The notes below the pieces were generated by a model. That model had not been told where the DNA came from, ran no database searches, and saw nothing but the letters and a program-made list of their open reading frames with translations. The translations under genes were made by a program, and so were the position numbers. A stretch of DNA of 64,000 nt from Fimbriimonadales bacterium (GTDB taxonomy: Bacteria; Armatimonadota; Fimbriimonadia; Fimbriimonadales; ATM1): assembly GCA_035559795.1 (NCBI GenBank), contig DATMAR010000003.1, positions 248,001-312,000 of the forward strand. The letters run 5' to 3'. This document shows positions 27,749-36,524 of the stretch, piece after piece (position 1 is the stretch's first letter; each line of letters starts with the position of its first letter).

Positions 27749-29218
27749 TCACACAAAATGGAACTCCGGTGCGGCGAACAACAGACGACATACGCTACGG
27801 AATAGTTTCGATGCGGATTTAGGATTAGAAAGCGCTTCGAGCCCCCCCGCTTTCTCCGCTGCTTTTACGAGAGTGCGAATTTTATCTTCAGGAAGCGCAG
27901 CGTCGTAATAGTCTAAAATCGCTCTCACGGCGCTTTCTACATCGCTCGGGTTCGCCTCTTTGATTCTTCCTGCAATAAATTCGGAAAGGCGAGGGTCGTT
28001 TTCGTCTCCGAAAAAGTGCTCCGCTGTGCGAATGCGCTCCATCATCGCACCCGATTCAATCCACGCATGTCCCCACTCCCATCCTCCTACGTCGGGTGGA
28101 TACAGCAGTAGCATTCCTTGGATTTGCATCGAAAAAATCAACAGGTGACCCACAGCGACCAAAATCGGATTCGGGGGGGTGAACGGAGTCGCATCGGGTT
28201 TTCGCAAAAACGACATGAGAGGCGAGATGTCTACTTGTCGAAGCAGTGCGATGCTGAAATCTACAGGGCTCTTTATTTTCGTCCGCACGCACTTCGAACT
28301 CCAAAACTCGTCCGTCTCGACAATCGCCTCGAGTACCTTCTTAATCTCGTATTTTCCATCGAAATACGCGCGTTCCAATTTTTCTTGAACATGTTTCTCC
28401 GGATTAGGATAGGCAAACCATTCCCACAATTTACGCGTGATGTTGTTTGCTGTTTTCGGATGTTCCGCCAAAATATCGAGAACTTGCCCCCCGTCGAAAT
28501 TTGCTTTTTTCCCCAAAATCGTTTTTTCATCGTTGTCATGCGCTTCGGGATTCACGGCGAAATGCGTAATCGAACGCCCTTGCAAAACCGCTTCGCGCAC
28601 TTGTTCCTCGATGGATTGTGCGAAGCCAGGAGACACCGTATAGAAAATAAACCATCCCGTAAATGCGCGCGCTACTTCTTTCACGTCATTTTCTGTGTAA
28701 TTTCCTATTCCCAAAGTAAACAATTCCAAAAGTTCACGCGAAAAATTTTCATTCGGATTTTTTTTGACATTCGTATCGTTATCGAGCCAACGCATCATCG
28801 CAGGATTACGACTGATTGCTCCTAACAACGTGCGAAAATTTCCATTCGCGTGCTGAAGAAGCGTTTCCAGATACTGCAGCATCATCGGTCCGAAATCCAC
28901 CTTCGCACCGCTTACGGCGAAATGGTCGTGCCAAAAAAGAGCGAGTTTATGCTGTAAAGGTCTTTGCGTGAGAACCATTCTCACAGCCCACCAGGCGGCA
29001 ATCTTATAAGGGTCGAGCGCTAAAGTCTTTTTGTCTTGCTGTACGACGAATTCCCATGGGCTCACTTCGAAGGGTTCTTCTATTTTTTCGTAATGAATCA
29101 GGCGCTCGATCGCAGCATCCAAACTGTATTTGCTATATTTTTCGACTTCGAGTTTGCCTGCCCCTAATCCAAAGCGGCGAAGCAGATGCGCAATTTTTTC
29201 TTTCGTGTCCATGTTCAC
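27749..29218 (-). CDS. DUF1800 family protein
   Basis: The 489 residues match DUF1800: an opening HLLRRFGLGAG, then LTQRPLQHKLALFWHDHFAVSG, NPAMMRWLDNDTN, NENFSRELLELFTLGIGNYTENDVKEVARAFTGW and a late PPDVGGWEWGHAWI. The family is widespread in environmental bacteria and usually paired with DUF1501; no DUF1501 gene is nearby. Function is unknown. No signal peptide is visible. AGAGGTGA is the ribosome site. Confidence 0.92.
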   Translation of the reverse strand: MNMDTKEKIAHLLRRFGLGAGKLEVEKYSKYSLDAAIERLIHYEKIEEPFEVSPWEFVVQQDKKTLALDPYKIAAWWAVRMVLTQRPLQHKLALFWHDHFAVSGAKVDFGPMMLQYLETLLQHANGNFRTLLGAISRNPAMMRWLDNDTNVKKNPNENFSRELLELFTLGIGNYTENDVKEVARAFTGWFIFYTVSPGFAQSIEEQVREAVLQGRSITHFAVNPEAHDNDEKTILGKKANFDGGQVLDILAEHPKTANNITRKLWEWFAYPNPEKHVQEKLERAYFDGKYEIKKVLEAIVETDEFWSSKCVRTKIKSPVDFSIALLRQVDISPLMSFLRKPDATPFTPPNPILVAVGHLLIFSMQIQGMLLLYPPDVGGWEWGHAWIESGAMMERIRTAEHFFGDENDPRLSEFIAGRIKEANPSDVESAVRAILDYYDAALPEDKIRTLVKAAEKAGGLEALSNPKSASKLFRSVCRLLFAAPEFHFV

Positions 29219-29287
29219 CTCTTTATTCGATTATCGCAAATTCCGGTCTCGGAAATGAATCGCTCAATAAGGGTCATCAGTAAAAAC

Positions 29288-29869
29288 TTATACGCGAGGA
29301 TACGGTCTTTTCGGCTCGCTGATACTCGGCTCGAGAACATATTCCGGCAAAAGAAGTTCCGGTTCGATGGGCTCAAGCGAAGAAAACAAATGCCCTGCAT
29401 TCTCTGGTAAAGGATAAACGGGGTGGGCAAAAATAGAACCGTATCCTATTGCGTTTTCGAGCCTCGGGTCGTCTTCCGAAACGAGAATAGGGGGGGAACC
29501 GCGATGTTCTCTCAAGAGATATTTATTCTTTCTGCAAGGGATGGCGACCGGTAATGTATTCGGAGGGGGGGCAATCAAGTCGAACGCAGAAAGCCCAGCC
29601 GTCTTCTTGCCCAAAGCATAGGCAAGGCATTTTGCAATCGTAACTCCCACCTTCGCACCTGTAAAAGACCCAGGACCTACGTCCGCCGCGAAAAGTTCGA
29701 TTTCGGAAAGTTCGAGGCCGTGTTTTTCGAGCAATGCTTTCAAGATTCCCAGAGACGTTGCACTGCCCGCATGCGGTGCGTAGCGACTTTCTCCACCGAG
29801 GAACTCTTCGTCCTGAAAAATCGCCGCCCCAGCAAAAGGGGAACTACAACCGACCACAGCCCAGAGCAT
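29288..29869 (-). CDS. tsaB: tRNA threonylcarbamoyladenosine synthesis protein TsaB
   Basis: The 193 residues include the TsaB core DVGPGSFTGAKVGVTIAKCLAYAL near residue 65 and a late LLLPEYVLEP. TsaB is the non-catalytic partner of TsaD in t6A modification of tRNAs reading ANN codons. The usual GPGSFTGLR motif here reads GPGSFTGAK. tsaC, D and E are not in the window. CATTAT lies 5 nt before the start codon without a ribosome site. Confidence 0.85.
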   Translation of the reverse strand: MLWAVVGCSSPFAGAAIFQDEEFLGGESRYAPHAGSATSLGILKALLEKHGLELSEIELFAADVGPGSFTGAKVGVTIAKCLAYALGKKTAGLSAFDLIAPPPNTLPVAIPCRKNKYLLREHRGSPPILVSEDDPRLENAIGYGSIFAHPVYPLPENAGHLFSSLEPIEPELLLPEYVLEPSISEPKRPYPRV

Positions 29870-29874
29870 TTTGT

Positions 29875-29880
29875 ATAATG
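29875..29880 (-). promoter_or_regulatory. -10-like element directly before tsaB
   Basis: CATTAT on the minus strand lies 5 nt before ATG 29869, with no room for a leader. Confidence 0.3.
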
Positions 29881-29931
29881 TTATTGTATTCTCTTCCTGG
29901 CTCGCTTGGGGGAAGACGAGAGGTGAACGAT

Positions 29932-30603
29932 ATGAGACGAAGTTGGATATTGTTCATTGCTGCTACGGCTCTTATAGGATGCGGAGGCGAAAAGGTTTTA
30001 TTGCGTTTGAATTTGAAGGAGGGTCAGCAATTCAAGTTGCGCTATCTCTTCGAATCTACGAAGTCGAGTTCAGGAGTAATAGAGTTCACTACTTTGTGGA
30101 AGGTCATCAAAGCCCAAAACAAAGAGTATACGCTGCGCATGTCGGTTGAAGACATTCAAATTGCAGGAGTTCCCCCTCATGCTTTAGAACCCATCAAAAA
30201 AATGACTTTCACAAGCGTGATCGACGAATACGGGAAGTCGAAGTCGAAACGAGTGGAGAATGCCCCCCCTGGTTTTTCCGATTCGCAACCTTTTCAAGAA
30301 GAGGACATATTTACTTTGTATCCGAAACACGAAGTAAGCCCAGGAGATTCCTGGAGCGAGGAAGTCTCCATTCAGGGGGAGAAATTAAAAATCGAAGTTC
30401 ACTTCGAGGGCGTAAAAAAAATAGAAGGTAAGGATACATATTATTTCGTTCTCGAATTGGCAGAAGAGCACCCTGATATCAAATTTACGGAACCAGTACG
30501 ATTATGGATAGATCGTAAAGATGGGTTTGTGGAGAGAATGCATTGTCGTATAGAAGATACTTCGAAGGGAGAGGGAGTCAAAATTACAGCAGAACGATTG
30601 TAA
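29932..30603 (+). CDS. Lipoprotein of unknown function
   Basis: Starting at ATG 29932, after GAGGTGAACGAT, gives 223 residues with a lipobox ALIGC at about 14-18. The mature protein is mostly beta strands (LNLKEGQQFKLRYLFEST, FTTLWKVIKAQNKEYTLRMSVEDIQI), a layout seen in DUF6263-like lipoproteins. I cannot give a function. A truncated copy lies 80 bp downstream at the edge of the accessory island. Confidence 0.75.
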   Translation: MRRSWILFIAATALIGCGGEKVLLRLNLKEGQQFKLRYLFESTKSSSGVIEFTTLWKVIKAQNKEYTLRMSVEDIQIAGVPPHALEPIKKMTFTSVIDEYGKSKSKRVENAPPGFSDSQPFQEEDIFTLYPKHEVSPGDSWSEEVSIQGEKLKIEVHFEGVKKIEGKDTYYFVLELAEEHPDIKFTEPVRLWIDRKDGFVERMHCRIEDTSKGEGVKITAERL

Positions 30604-30682
30604 TTTTCTAAGGTTTTAGTTTTGGGGTTATGTTTGGAGTTTTAGGGTGAGATTAAGAGATGAAACATAGGAGGTAATATAG

Positions 30683-30892
30683 ATGTTGCGAAAATGGCTT
30701 CTATTCGTAATTCCCTTATTGCTCTTGACCGTATGCGGTGGCGAAAAGGCTCTACTGGCGTTCGAATTTGAAGCAAAGGCAACTAATCAAGCAGAATATA
30801 ATATGAAGTTGAAATCTGAATTTACAATGAGTTCATGTAAAATTTATTTTTCAACTCAATGGAGATTATTGTTGTGCTATTTTTCATTTTAA
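30683..30892 (+). pseudogene. Truncated copy of the upstream lipoprotein
   Basis: The frame has an intact ribosome site (AGGAGGTAATATAG) and a lipobox-like LTVCGGEK. It follows the neighbour at 29932 through FEFEAKATNQ...KLKSEFTMSSCKIYFSTQW, then leaves the homology and stops after ten unrelated residues. The full-length relative continues for another 160 residues. The break lies 34 bp before the AT-rich ATPase gene, so it probably marks the insertion edge. Confidence 0.75.
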
Positions 30893-30925
30893 TCGAATAC
30901 ACTTTCACAAAATGGAGGTTGAAAC

Positions 30926-32182
30926 TTGGCAATAACAAAATTATGCGTCCATAACTTCAAGTCTTTCGCAGACCTTGAACTGGACATGGAACGACCAATA
31001 ACAGTTCTCATTGGTGCAAACGCATCTGGAAAAAGCAACGTACTGAGTGCATTTCAATTTCTCCGAGATATAAGACGCTTTGGCTTACGCGACGCTATAT
31101 CAATTCAAGGAGGTATCGAGTTCTTGCGAAATATCCATCTTGCTTCAACCGAAGACTTTAGTATGCGAGTAACCGCCAAACCGAACAAACCACAAACAAG
31201 GGTGAGGATGAGAACTAGATCGGTACACGCTACCTATCATACGCTGGAGTATGAATTCGTCATTAGCTTTCATGGATACCGTAGTGGGTACAAGATAATT
31301 AAAGATTCGATTTCTGCACACTGCGACTTTATACTTAGGTCAGGAGAAATGTATAAAGGAATACTTGAAATTTCAAGATTCGATAATAAGGTTAAAACGA
31401 ACCTAACACCAGCACCTGAGCTTGAACAGCATACCGATGCTCTAAGATACATCCGAAATTATTTACTTGAAACATTGTACATACCTTTCCCAAGAAAATC
31501 ACTGTTATTGGAAAGTTTCATACCAAATTTTTTCTTTGGCCCAGATTTTGATGCTTTTTTTGATCAGCTCAAATCCTTTGATTTCGATCCCAAGAAATCA
31601 AAGAAAGCATCACATGTCGTAGGTCGTGCAACCCTAAATGAAGATGGTAGCAATCTTTCGGTGATACTTCATAGAATTTTCTCTTCCCGAAGAGAAAAGG
31701 CAAAATTCTCAAAGTATTTGTCATATTTATTGCCCTTTGTAAAAGGCTTAAGAGTGTCTTCTTTCCCGGATAAATCTTTATTACTAGTAATGAAAGAAAA
31801 ATACTATGAAAATCGCTTCCTTCCAGGTTTCGCGTTATCGGATGGGACTTTAAGCGCTGTCTGTCTAATTACAGCACTTTTTTTTGATGAATCATCAACA
31901 CTCCTAATTGAAGAACCAGACAGAAATATTCATCCATCATTGATTGGAAAGTTGCATAAATTGTTTCAGGAGGCATCAGAGTTTAAGCAGATACTAATTA
32001 CTACTCATAACCCATTATCATTACGACAAGTTGAATTGCGCGATATTCGCCTTATTAGTCGTGATGCTAATGGTTTATCGCGAATTTCAAGACCTTCTGA
32101 GAATGAAGAAGTTAAAGAGTTTCTAAAAAACGACATTGGGATAGATGAGATTTTCGTAAACAATTTATTTCAAGATGAATGA
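30926..32182 (+). CDS. AAA (SMC/OLD-type) ATPase of a two-gene defence module
   Basis: The 418 residues form an AAA_21/AAA_15-type ATPase: LCVHNFKSFADLELD at the start, P-loop GANASGKSN at 30-38, a signature-like ALSDGTLSA near residue 305, Walker B LLIEEPDRNIHP near 330 and the switch His in ITTHNPLSL near 365. TTG 30926 is the start, after a GGAGG 8-9 nt upstream. The base composition is much richer in A+T than the flanks (one line at 31501 is 30% GC), a sign of recent transfer. It overlaps the TOPRIM-like gene by 4 nt. Such ATPase-nuclease pairs (PARIS, AbiL, Gabija-like) act against phages. Confidence 0.88.
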   Translation: MAITKLCVHNFKSFADLELDMERPITVLIGANASGKSNVLSAFQFLRDIRRFGLRDAISIQGGIEFLRNIHLASTEDFSMRVTAKPNKPQTRVRMRTRSVHATYHTLEYEFVISFHGYRSGYKIIKDSISAHCDFILRSGEMYKGILEISRFDNKVKTNLTPAPELEQHTDALRYIRNYLLETLYIPFPRKSLLLESFIPNFFFGPDFDAFFDQLKSFDFDPKKSKKASHVVGRATLNEDGSNLSVILHRIFSSRREKAKFSKYLSYLLPFVKGLRVSSFPDKSLLLVMKEKYYENRFLPGFALSDGTLSAVCLITALFFDESSTLLIEEPDRNIHPSLIGKLHKLFQEASEFKQILITTHNPLSLRQVELRDIRLISRDANGLSRISRPSENEEVKEFLKNDIGIDEIFVNNLFQDE

Positions 32183-32694
32183 AAATGGCGGGGCTCATTA
32201 TTTTTTGTGAAGGACAGGACGACCAGACCTTTGTTGAACGGATCTTAAAACCATATTTCAAAAATGGTTTCGGTTATGTAGGATGTATACAATACAGGGG
32301 ACGAACAAAAAAAGATACAAACAACCTTATCTCAAGGCTCCATGGAGCTGGTTATCAAATCTTATTTCTTGTAGATCATGATAATTCTAGGTGTATAAGA
32401 GAAACTATCCAAAAAATTTTAAACATTTACACAGAACTCAAAAAGGCATCCATAATTGTTGTTCAGAAATCAATTGAAGCTTGGTATTGCGCAGGAGCCA
32501 CAAAAAATATCTGCAATAAGTATTCTATTCCTGAAAGAACAGAAACGATAGACAAAAGTAAATTTAGAAGATTATGTAAACAGCATCGAAGTACTTCATT
32601 AATTTTGATGCAAGAGATTTTAAATAATTATTCAATCGAACAGGCTTTATGTCGAAATACATCTTTTGCTAGAATTAAAAAATTATGCAAATGA
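32179..32694 (+). CDS. TOPRIM-like protein of the defence module (DUF4276/RloB-like)
   Basis: The 171 residues show a TOPRIM-like order of acidic motifs: IIFCEGQDDQTFVE (Glu11), then ILFLVDHDN (Asp66, Asp68), then KSIEAWYCAG (Glu100). This matches DUF4276- and RloB-type nucleases paired with AAA ATPases. The start overlaps the ATPase stop by 4 nt, so the two proteins are made together. It is AT-rich like its partner. Assignment to a named system needs a profile search. Confidence 0.75.
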   Translation: MKMAGLIIFCEGQDDQTFVERILKPYFKNGFGYVGCIQYRGRTKKDTNNLISRLHGAGYQILFLVDHDNSRCIRETIQKILNIYTELKKASIIVVQKSIEAWYCAGATKNICNKYSIPERTETIDKSKFRRLCKQHRSTSLILMQEILNNYSIEQALCRNTSFARIKKLCK

Positions 32695-32794
32695 GTTTCT
32701 AGGTAAGTTCTTAAGGCTATTCTCAAGAGATGTAGTTGACAACTTCCTTCTTTCCGTCCCATCCCCCATGGCAAATTCACGCATGGAGGTGCGA

Positions 32795-33682
32795 ATGAAA
32801 GAAACAGACTTGCGAATCGCCGCCGCGAAGTTGGGTCCGGGGTTTCGGGGTCAACGGGAGACCCTTACCGACGAGGAAAGAACACAGGCGGCGAAAGAAC
32901 TTTTGAGCGAGTGGGAAAAGAATGCGCTCGGAAATCCGCCTGCGTATCTCGTGGCACTTGCGAACGGAGAACAACCAATTTGGCATGACCGAAAGGCGAA
33001 ACTTTTCGAAATCGGCGAATACACGGATAAATCGCTCACGGCGCGTCAAGAAGACCTCGTCCGTTTGGCGCAAAACTTTTCGTTTCCCGTTCCCGTGCTC
33101 ATCGAGCACACAGAGACGCCATTACGTTTGGGATATTTGACAGACGTGATTGCGGCGGGAGCGGAACTTTTCGGAACGCTCTCCCTAACGAAAGAAGCGG
33201 ATGAATTATTAGAAGCGAACGGTGCGAAATCGCTTTCCGTGAGTGTGAGTCCCGATTTGAAAGAAATTTACGAAGTGAGCATCGTGGCGAATCCGCGCAT
33301 CGAAAGTGCGCGACTTTTTTGCAAAGATTTTCGCGCGACATCCGAAAGGAATCTTTTTTGGATGCGCGAAGCGGAACGTTTACAGAAAGAGTTGACTTTT
33401 CAATCTCTCGAGACTCGATTAGAGGAATATCTGCGCAAAGGCGTTCTCCCACCTGCCGCAAAGGAAGCGGCGAGAGATTTGCTTTTCACGGCACGCGCGA
33501 ACGGATGGGAAGAAAAAGTGGTTCGTTTGTTGGATTCGCTTCCGAAATTCGTTTCGTTCGGTGAACTCGCACCATCGAGTGCATCGCACGTTCCCGATTT
33601 AGAACCGGAGGAAAAAGAATTCTATGCGCAGCATTTTCCGAATCTGGATTTGAAAGAGATTGCAAGAAGGAAGGTGAAATAA
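32795..33682 (+). CDS. Phage head protease/scaffold-like protein (Mu gpI type)
   Basis: I chose ATG 32795 because GGAGGTGCGA precedes it. The 295 residues lie directly upstream of capsid genes, where Mu-like phages carry a protease-scaffold gene. The central part (FPVPVLIEHTETPLRLGYLTDV, SLSVSVSPDLKEIYEVSIVANPRI) resembles prohead proteases, and the C-terminal third is helical and charged, like a scaffold. Its composition matches the host rather than the AT-rich defence genes upstream. Confidence 0.7.
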   Translation: MKETDLRIAAAKLGPGFRGQRETLTDEERTQAAKELLSEWEKNALGNPPAYLVALANGEQPIWHDRKAKLFEIGEYTDKSLTARQEDLVRLAQNFSFPVPVLIEHTETPLRLGYLTDVIAAGAELFGTLSLTKEADELLEANGAKSLSVSVSPDLKEIYEVSIVANPRIESARLFCKDFRATSERNLFWMREAERLQKELTFQSLETRLEEYLRKGVLPPAAKEAARDLLFTARANGWEEKVVRLLDSLPKFVSFGELAPSSASHVPDLEPEEKEFYAQHFPNLDLKEIARRKVK

Positions 33683-33686
33683 CGAT

Positions 33687-34121
33687 ATGGCTGCATTGAC
33701 GAAAGCATACGAAGCATTCGAAAAACCTTCGATTTTAGTGCTTTACAAAATGGCAGGAAACACGACGATTTATAAAGGCGCTTTAGTCGGAGTGAACGGC
33801 GGAGGTTATGCCGTACCGATGGATCATTCCGTAGCTAATTTGACCTTTATCGGCATCGCACAGGAAACCGTTCAAAACACTGGCTCAGATGGCGACAGAT
33901 CCATTCGCGTCGTGAAATCGGGAAGCGGTGTTTTTGCGGATTTAGGAATTCAATCGCAATCGAACATCGGCAAAGAGGTTTATGCGAAAACGGATAACGA
34001 GGTTCAAGTTGCGACTACGGGTTTGACGAACTTGTACAAAGTCGGGCGAATCGTCGCGTTAGAGACGACATCGTTAGGCGCGAACGGTTATCGCATTCGC
34101 ATCGACGGATATGCGAATTAA
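33687..34121 (+). CDS. Capsid decoration-like protein (DUF2190 type)
   Basis: The 144 residues sit between a head protease and a major capsid gene, the usual position of DUF2190 decoration proteins. The beta-rich pattern with YKGALVGVNGGGYAVPMD and FIGIAQETVQNTGSDGDRSIRVVKSGSGVFADLG is typical, including the repeated 'value, then property' layout of that family. It should bind the outside of the phage head. It starts 4 nt after the protease stop. Confidence 0.75.
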   Translation: MAALTKAYEAFEKPSILVLYKMAGNTTIYKGALVGVNGGGYAVPMDHSVANLTFIGIAQETVQNTGSDGDRSIRVVKSGSGVFADLGIQSQSNIGKEVYAKTDNEVQVATTGLTNLYKVGRIVALETTSLGANGYRIRIDGYAN

Positions 34122-34152
34122 AAAACATTTCGAAAAATAAGGAGGAAAACCT

Positions 34153-35091
34153 TTGGCAATTACGAAAAGTGATATTCCCAGTCTTTTACTGCCCGGTCTG
34201 AAAACTGAATTCGATTTAGCGTATCGTCAGCGTGTAGACAACGGTATTGCTTTGCAATTGGCAACGTTGATTACGACGACGATTCCCTCTCAGAAATACG
34301 CATGGTTAGGCAACACACCTGTGATGCGCGAGTTTCTCGACGAGCGAAGACCTACGGGTTTGAATGAATACAACTACACCATCGAAGACAAAACGTTCGA
34401 AGCGAGCATCGCGGTGGACCGTAAAGCTATCGAAGACGATCAATACGATTTGATTCGTTTGCGCATACGCGATTTGGCGGAAAGAGTGGCAGAACATCAG
34501 CACAAAATCGTGGTCGAAGCGTTGGCGAACGGTTTCACTGCACTCGGTTACGATGGTGTTTCTTTTTTCAATTCAGCACACACGACATCGCCCGGTTCTA
34601 CGTATAGCAATCGAACGAATGTCGCGTTGGATGCAACGAGTCTTGCAAATGCAATCAATAACATGATGCTCGTTCCCGACGAGAGAGGAGAACCGCTTGG
34701 AATCGTACCGGACACCCTTTTGGTTGGACCGAAATTGCAATGGACTGCATCGGAGTTAGTGGAAAGTCCCGTCGTGGTTTACAAGGGAAACACTACGGAC
34801 ACGTCTCCGAGTACGCCTTACAAAAACGTGTTCGAAGGGAAACTGCGATTGATTGTTTCACCCTATCTGCGCGGGACTTTCGACGATTATTGGTTCGTGT
34901 TGGATACGACTCGCGCAGTGCGCGCAATCATTTTACAGCAACGAAGCGATGTTCCCGTCGAATTCAGCGCGTTGGACAATTCCGGACAAAGCGATTCCTC
35001 GTGGTGGCACGATCGTTTTTACTATGGCGTTCGTGCGAGATACAACGTAGGATACGGTCTTTGGCAAACGGCGTACGGTTCGATTCTATAA
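34153..35091 (+). CDS. Major capsid protein, Mu gpT-like
   Basis: The 312 residues read like the Mu head subunit gpT: FDLAYRQRVDNGIALQLATLITTTIPSQKYAWLGNTP, then VDRKAIEDDQYDLIRLRIRDLAERVAEHQHKIVVEAL, and a C-terminal SDSSWWHDRFYYGVRARYNVGYGLWQTAYGS. TTG 34153 is the start, 7 nt after AAGGAGG. The gene is intact with no disruptions. No terminase, portal, tail or integrase gene accompanies it in the window. Confidence 0.85.
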   Translation: MAITKSDIPSLLLPGLKTEFDLAYRQRVDNGIALQLATLITTTIPSQKYAWLGNTPVMREFLDERRPTGLNEYNYTIEDKTFEASIAVDRKAIEDDQYDLIRLRIRDLAERVAEHQHKIVVEALANGFTALGYDGVSFFNSAHTTSPGSTYSNRTNVALDATSLANAINNMMLVPDERGEPLGIVPDTLLVGPKLQWTASELVESPVVVYKGNTTDTSPSTPYKNVFEGKLRLIVSPYLRGTFDDYWFVLDTTRAVRAIILQQRSDVPVEFSALDNSGQSDSSWWHDRFYYGVRARYNVGYGLWQTAYGSIL

Positions 35092-35102
35092 GGAGGTCGA
35101 AT

Positions 35103-35363
35103 TTGAACACGATGGATCTTCTAACGGTATTGTTATCACTCGGCGTCGGGGGGGTTGTCGGAGCGATTGCTGCTGCCGCTTTGGCAATGCTTCGCGTAAA
35201 GTCTGCTTTCGAGACGTTTTCTCGCGTTTTTCGCGAATACATTTCTGGCAAGAATGACAAGGCGAGCCTCGAGATTCGAGGATATTTCGAGTCGTTGTCG
35301 GAAGAAATTCTCACTGCGACGAACGCGATGGAGCGTCTTCGGAGGGCACTAAAACGGAAGTAA
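35103..35363 (+). CDS. Small phage-associated membrane protein, 86 residues
   Basis: TTG 35103 lies 6 nt after AGGAGG; ATG 35112 is the alternative. One glycine/alanine-rich helix (about residues 5-30) precedes a charged helical tail. Position in the capsid cluster suggests a holin-like or head-associated role, but no family is recognised. Confidence 0.6.
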   Translation: MNTMDLLTVLLSLGVGGVVGAIAAAALAMLRVKSAFETFSRVFREYISGKNDKASLEIRGYFESLSEEILTATNAMERLRRALKRK

Positions 35364-35371
35364 CGACATGG

Positions 35372-35653
35372 ATGGAGGTGCTCACGATCGTGGGCACCTT
35401 CGTCACGGCATCGGTATGGATGATGCGCACGAGCATGTTGCAGCAGCGTTCGATTGCGGAGCGTTTCATCCGCCATTTAGAAGAAATGCTCGAAAAGCAA
35501 CAGGAAGAGAATCGGTTGCATCGTTCTGCTTTGAAAACATTAGCGGGGGCGGTGCGACACAATTCTCGACTCATGCGCAAACTTTTGGCAAAGGACCTAA
35601 ATCATGGCGTTGAACGTAACACGAGAAACGATAAAAAAGAAATGCCGTATTAG
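35372..35653 (+). CDS. Small phage-associated protein, 93 residues
   Basis: A short N-terminal hydrophobic segment (VLTIVGTFVTASVWMM) precedes a coiled-coil-like region rich in Glu, Gln and Arg. It overlaps the next gene by 50 nt. The architecture copies that of the preceding small protein, and such pairs occur as holin/spanin-type genes in phages. Function is not established. Confidence 0.5.
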   Translation: MEVLTIVGTFVTASVWMMRTSMLQQRSIAERFIRHLEEMLEKQQEENRLHRSALKTLAGAVRHNSRLMRKLLAKDLNHGVERNTRNDKKEMPY

Positions 35654-36053
35654 CGTTTCCGATTTCGATTCAGAAATCGATGCGTTGATATCGGAGCAAT
35701 TACCTGTTATCGAATTCGCGATTTTGCAGGAACATATCGACGATACGGGAAACGTCGGTTTGCAAGCGACGCTCAATTTAGGTGCTGCGGAAGTTATCGC
35801 GGGAGAATTTTTAGCGCAAGCACACCGTGAGCCCGGCGCCAGCGAGAGTTTGTATTTCGCAGAAGTGAGTTTCGGCACTCGCCCCCCTTCCGGCTTCGGA
35901 GCGACGATAGCGGACCCGTTCGGTTTAAAAGAGCAAGGGTGGAAGCGATTAGCGCCGTATTTAAAGCCGCAGGTGCGAAGTCATTTAGCGACGGATACTT
36001 CGATCCGTTCGAAAACGAGCAAATTGGATGAAGAAGAAATCACAAGGTGGTGA
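35604..36053 (+). CDS. Phage head-tail connector-like protein
   Basis: The 149 residues begin with a helical domain (VTRETIKKKCRISVSDFDSEIDALISEQLPVIEFAI) and have a central TLNLGAAEVIAGEFLAQ segment, similar in style to small gp6/gp36-like connector proteins coded just after capsid genes. The assignment rests largely on position. Confidence 0.55.
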   Translation: MALNVTRETIKKKCRISVSDFDSEIDALISEQLPVIEFAILQEHIDDTGNVGLQATLNLGAAEVIAGEFLAQAHREPGASESLYFAEVSFGTRPPSGFGATIADPFGLKEQGWKRLAPYLKPQVRSHLATDTSIRSKTSKLDEEEITRW

Positions 36054-36158
36054 TTATTTCGGGGGGGGCTTCTACCCCCTCCGTAAGGTTCCCCCTGGAC
36101 TCATAGGGGGAACCGGTTGCCTTTTTAAAAACTACATACACAAAGATTCATTCGGGGA
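36054..36158. repeat. Half of a family-C element inside the phage block
   Basis: A G8 run follows the connector gene. Then come CCCCCTCCGTAAGGTTCCCC (36074-36093) and AGGGGGAACCGG, the right-end motifs of the bipartite repeat, so host repeats have entered the island. Confidence 0.75.
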
Positions 36159-36218
36159 TTGGTAGAAGATTCGAAGAAAAAAGTTGAAGAAAATTTTTCG
36201 AAAAATAAGGAGTTACAA

Positions 36219-36524
36219 ATGGTAGAAGTTCAATATCGAGCGCGAAGGACGATTTTGAGACATGCGGACACATTCACGGTCAGCGGCAACTCACGCAAAG
36301 GAATCTTTGCGATGATTACACCGGGTCGTGCGAAAGTATATGTGCCTTCGTCCTTAGTGGATAGCGCGAGCCGCCCGATTTATTTGATTATCGTTCCCGA
36401 CGATGATACGACCGTTCCGACCGACACGATTTCGTGGGCTGGCAAGACGCTCACGATTCTAAAGATTATCGAGGAGCGTTTGCGCGGGGAGTTAGTTTTC
36501 AAGATGATCATCGCACATGGGTAA
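36219..36524 (+). CDS. Small phage structural-type protein, 101 residues
   Basis: ATG 36219 follows AAGGAGTTACAA. The product is beta-rich (TILRHADTFTVSGNSRKGIFAMITPGRAKVYVPSSLV) with GKTLTILKIIEERLRGELVFKMII at the end. This is the style of head-tail closure proteins that follow connectors. The family is not certain. It overlaps a truncated short frame by 8 nt. Confidence 0.55.
   Translation: MVEVQYRARRTILRHADTFTVSGNSRKGIFAMITPGRAKVYVPSSLVDSASRPIYLIIVPDDDTTVPTDTISWAGKTLTILKIIEERLRGELVFKMIIAHG

Noticed and set aside
28118-28825. 235-codon plus-strand frame opposite the DUF1800 gene
   Set aside because: The composition is Arg/Phe/Ile-rich as expected for an antisense shadow, and the DUF1800 match on the other strand is clear.
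30926-34170. ATPase and capsid proteins both begin MAITK after a TTG start
   Set aside because: The similarity ends after five codons; the rest of the proteins and their compositions are unrelated.
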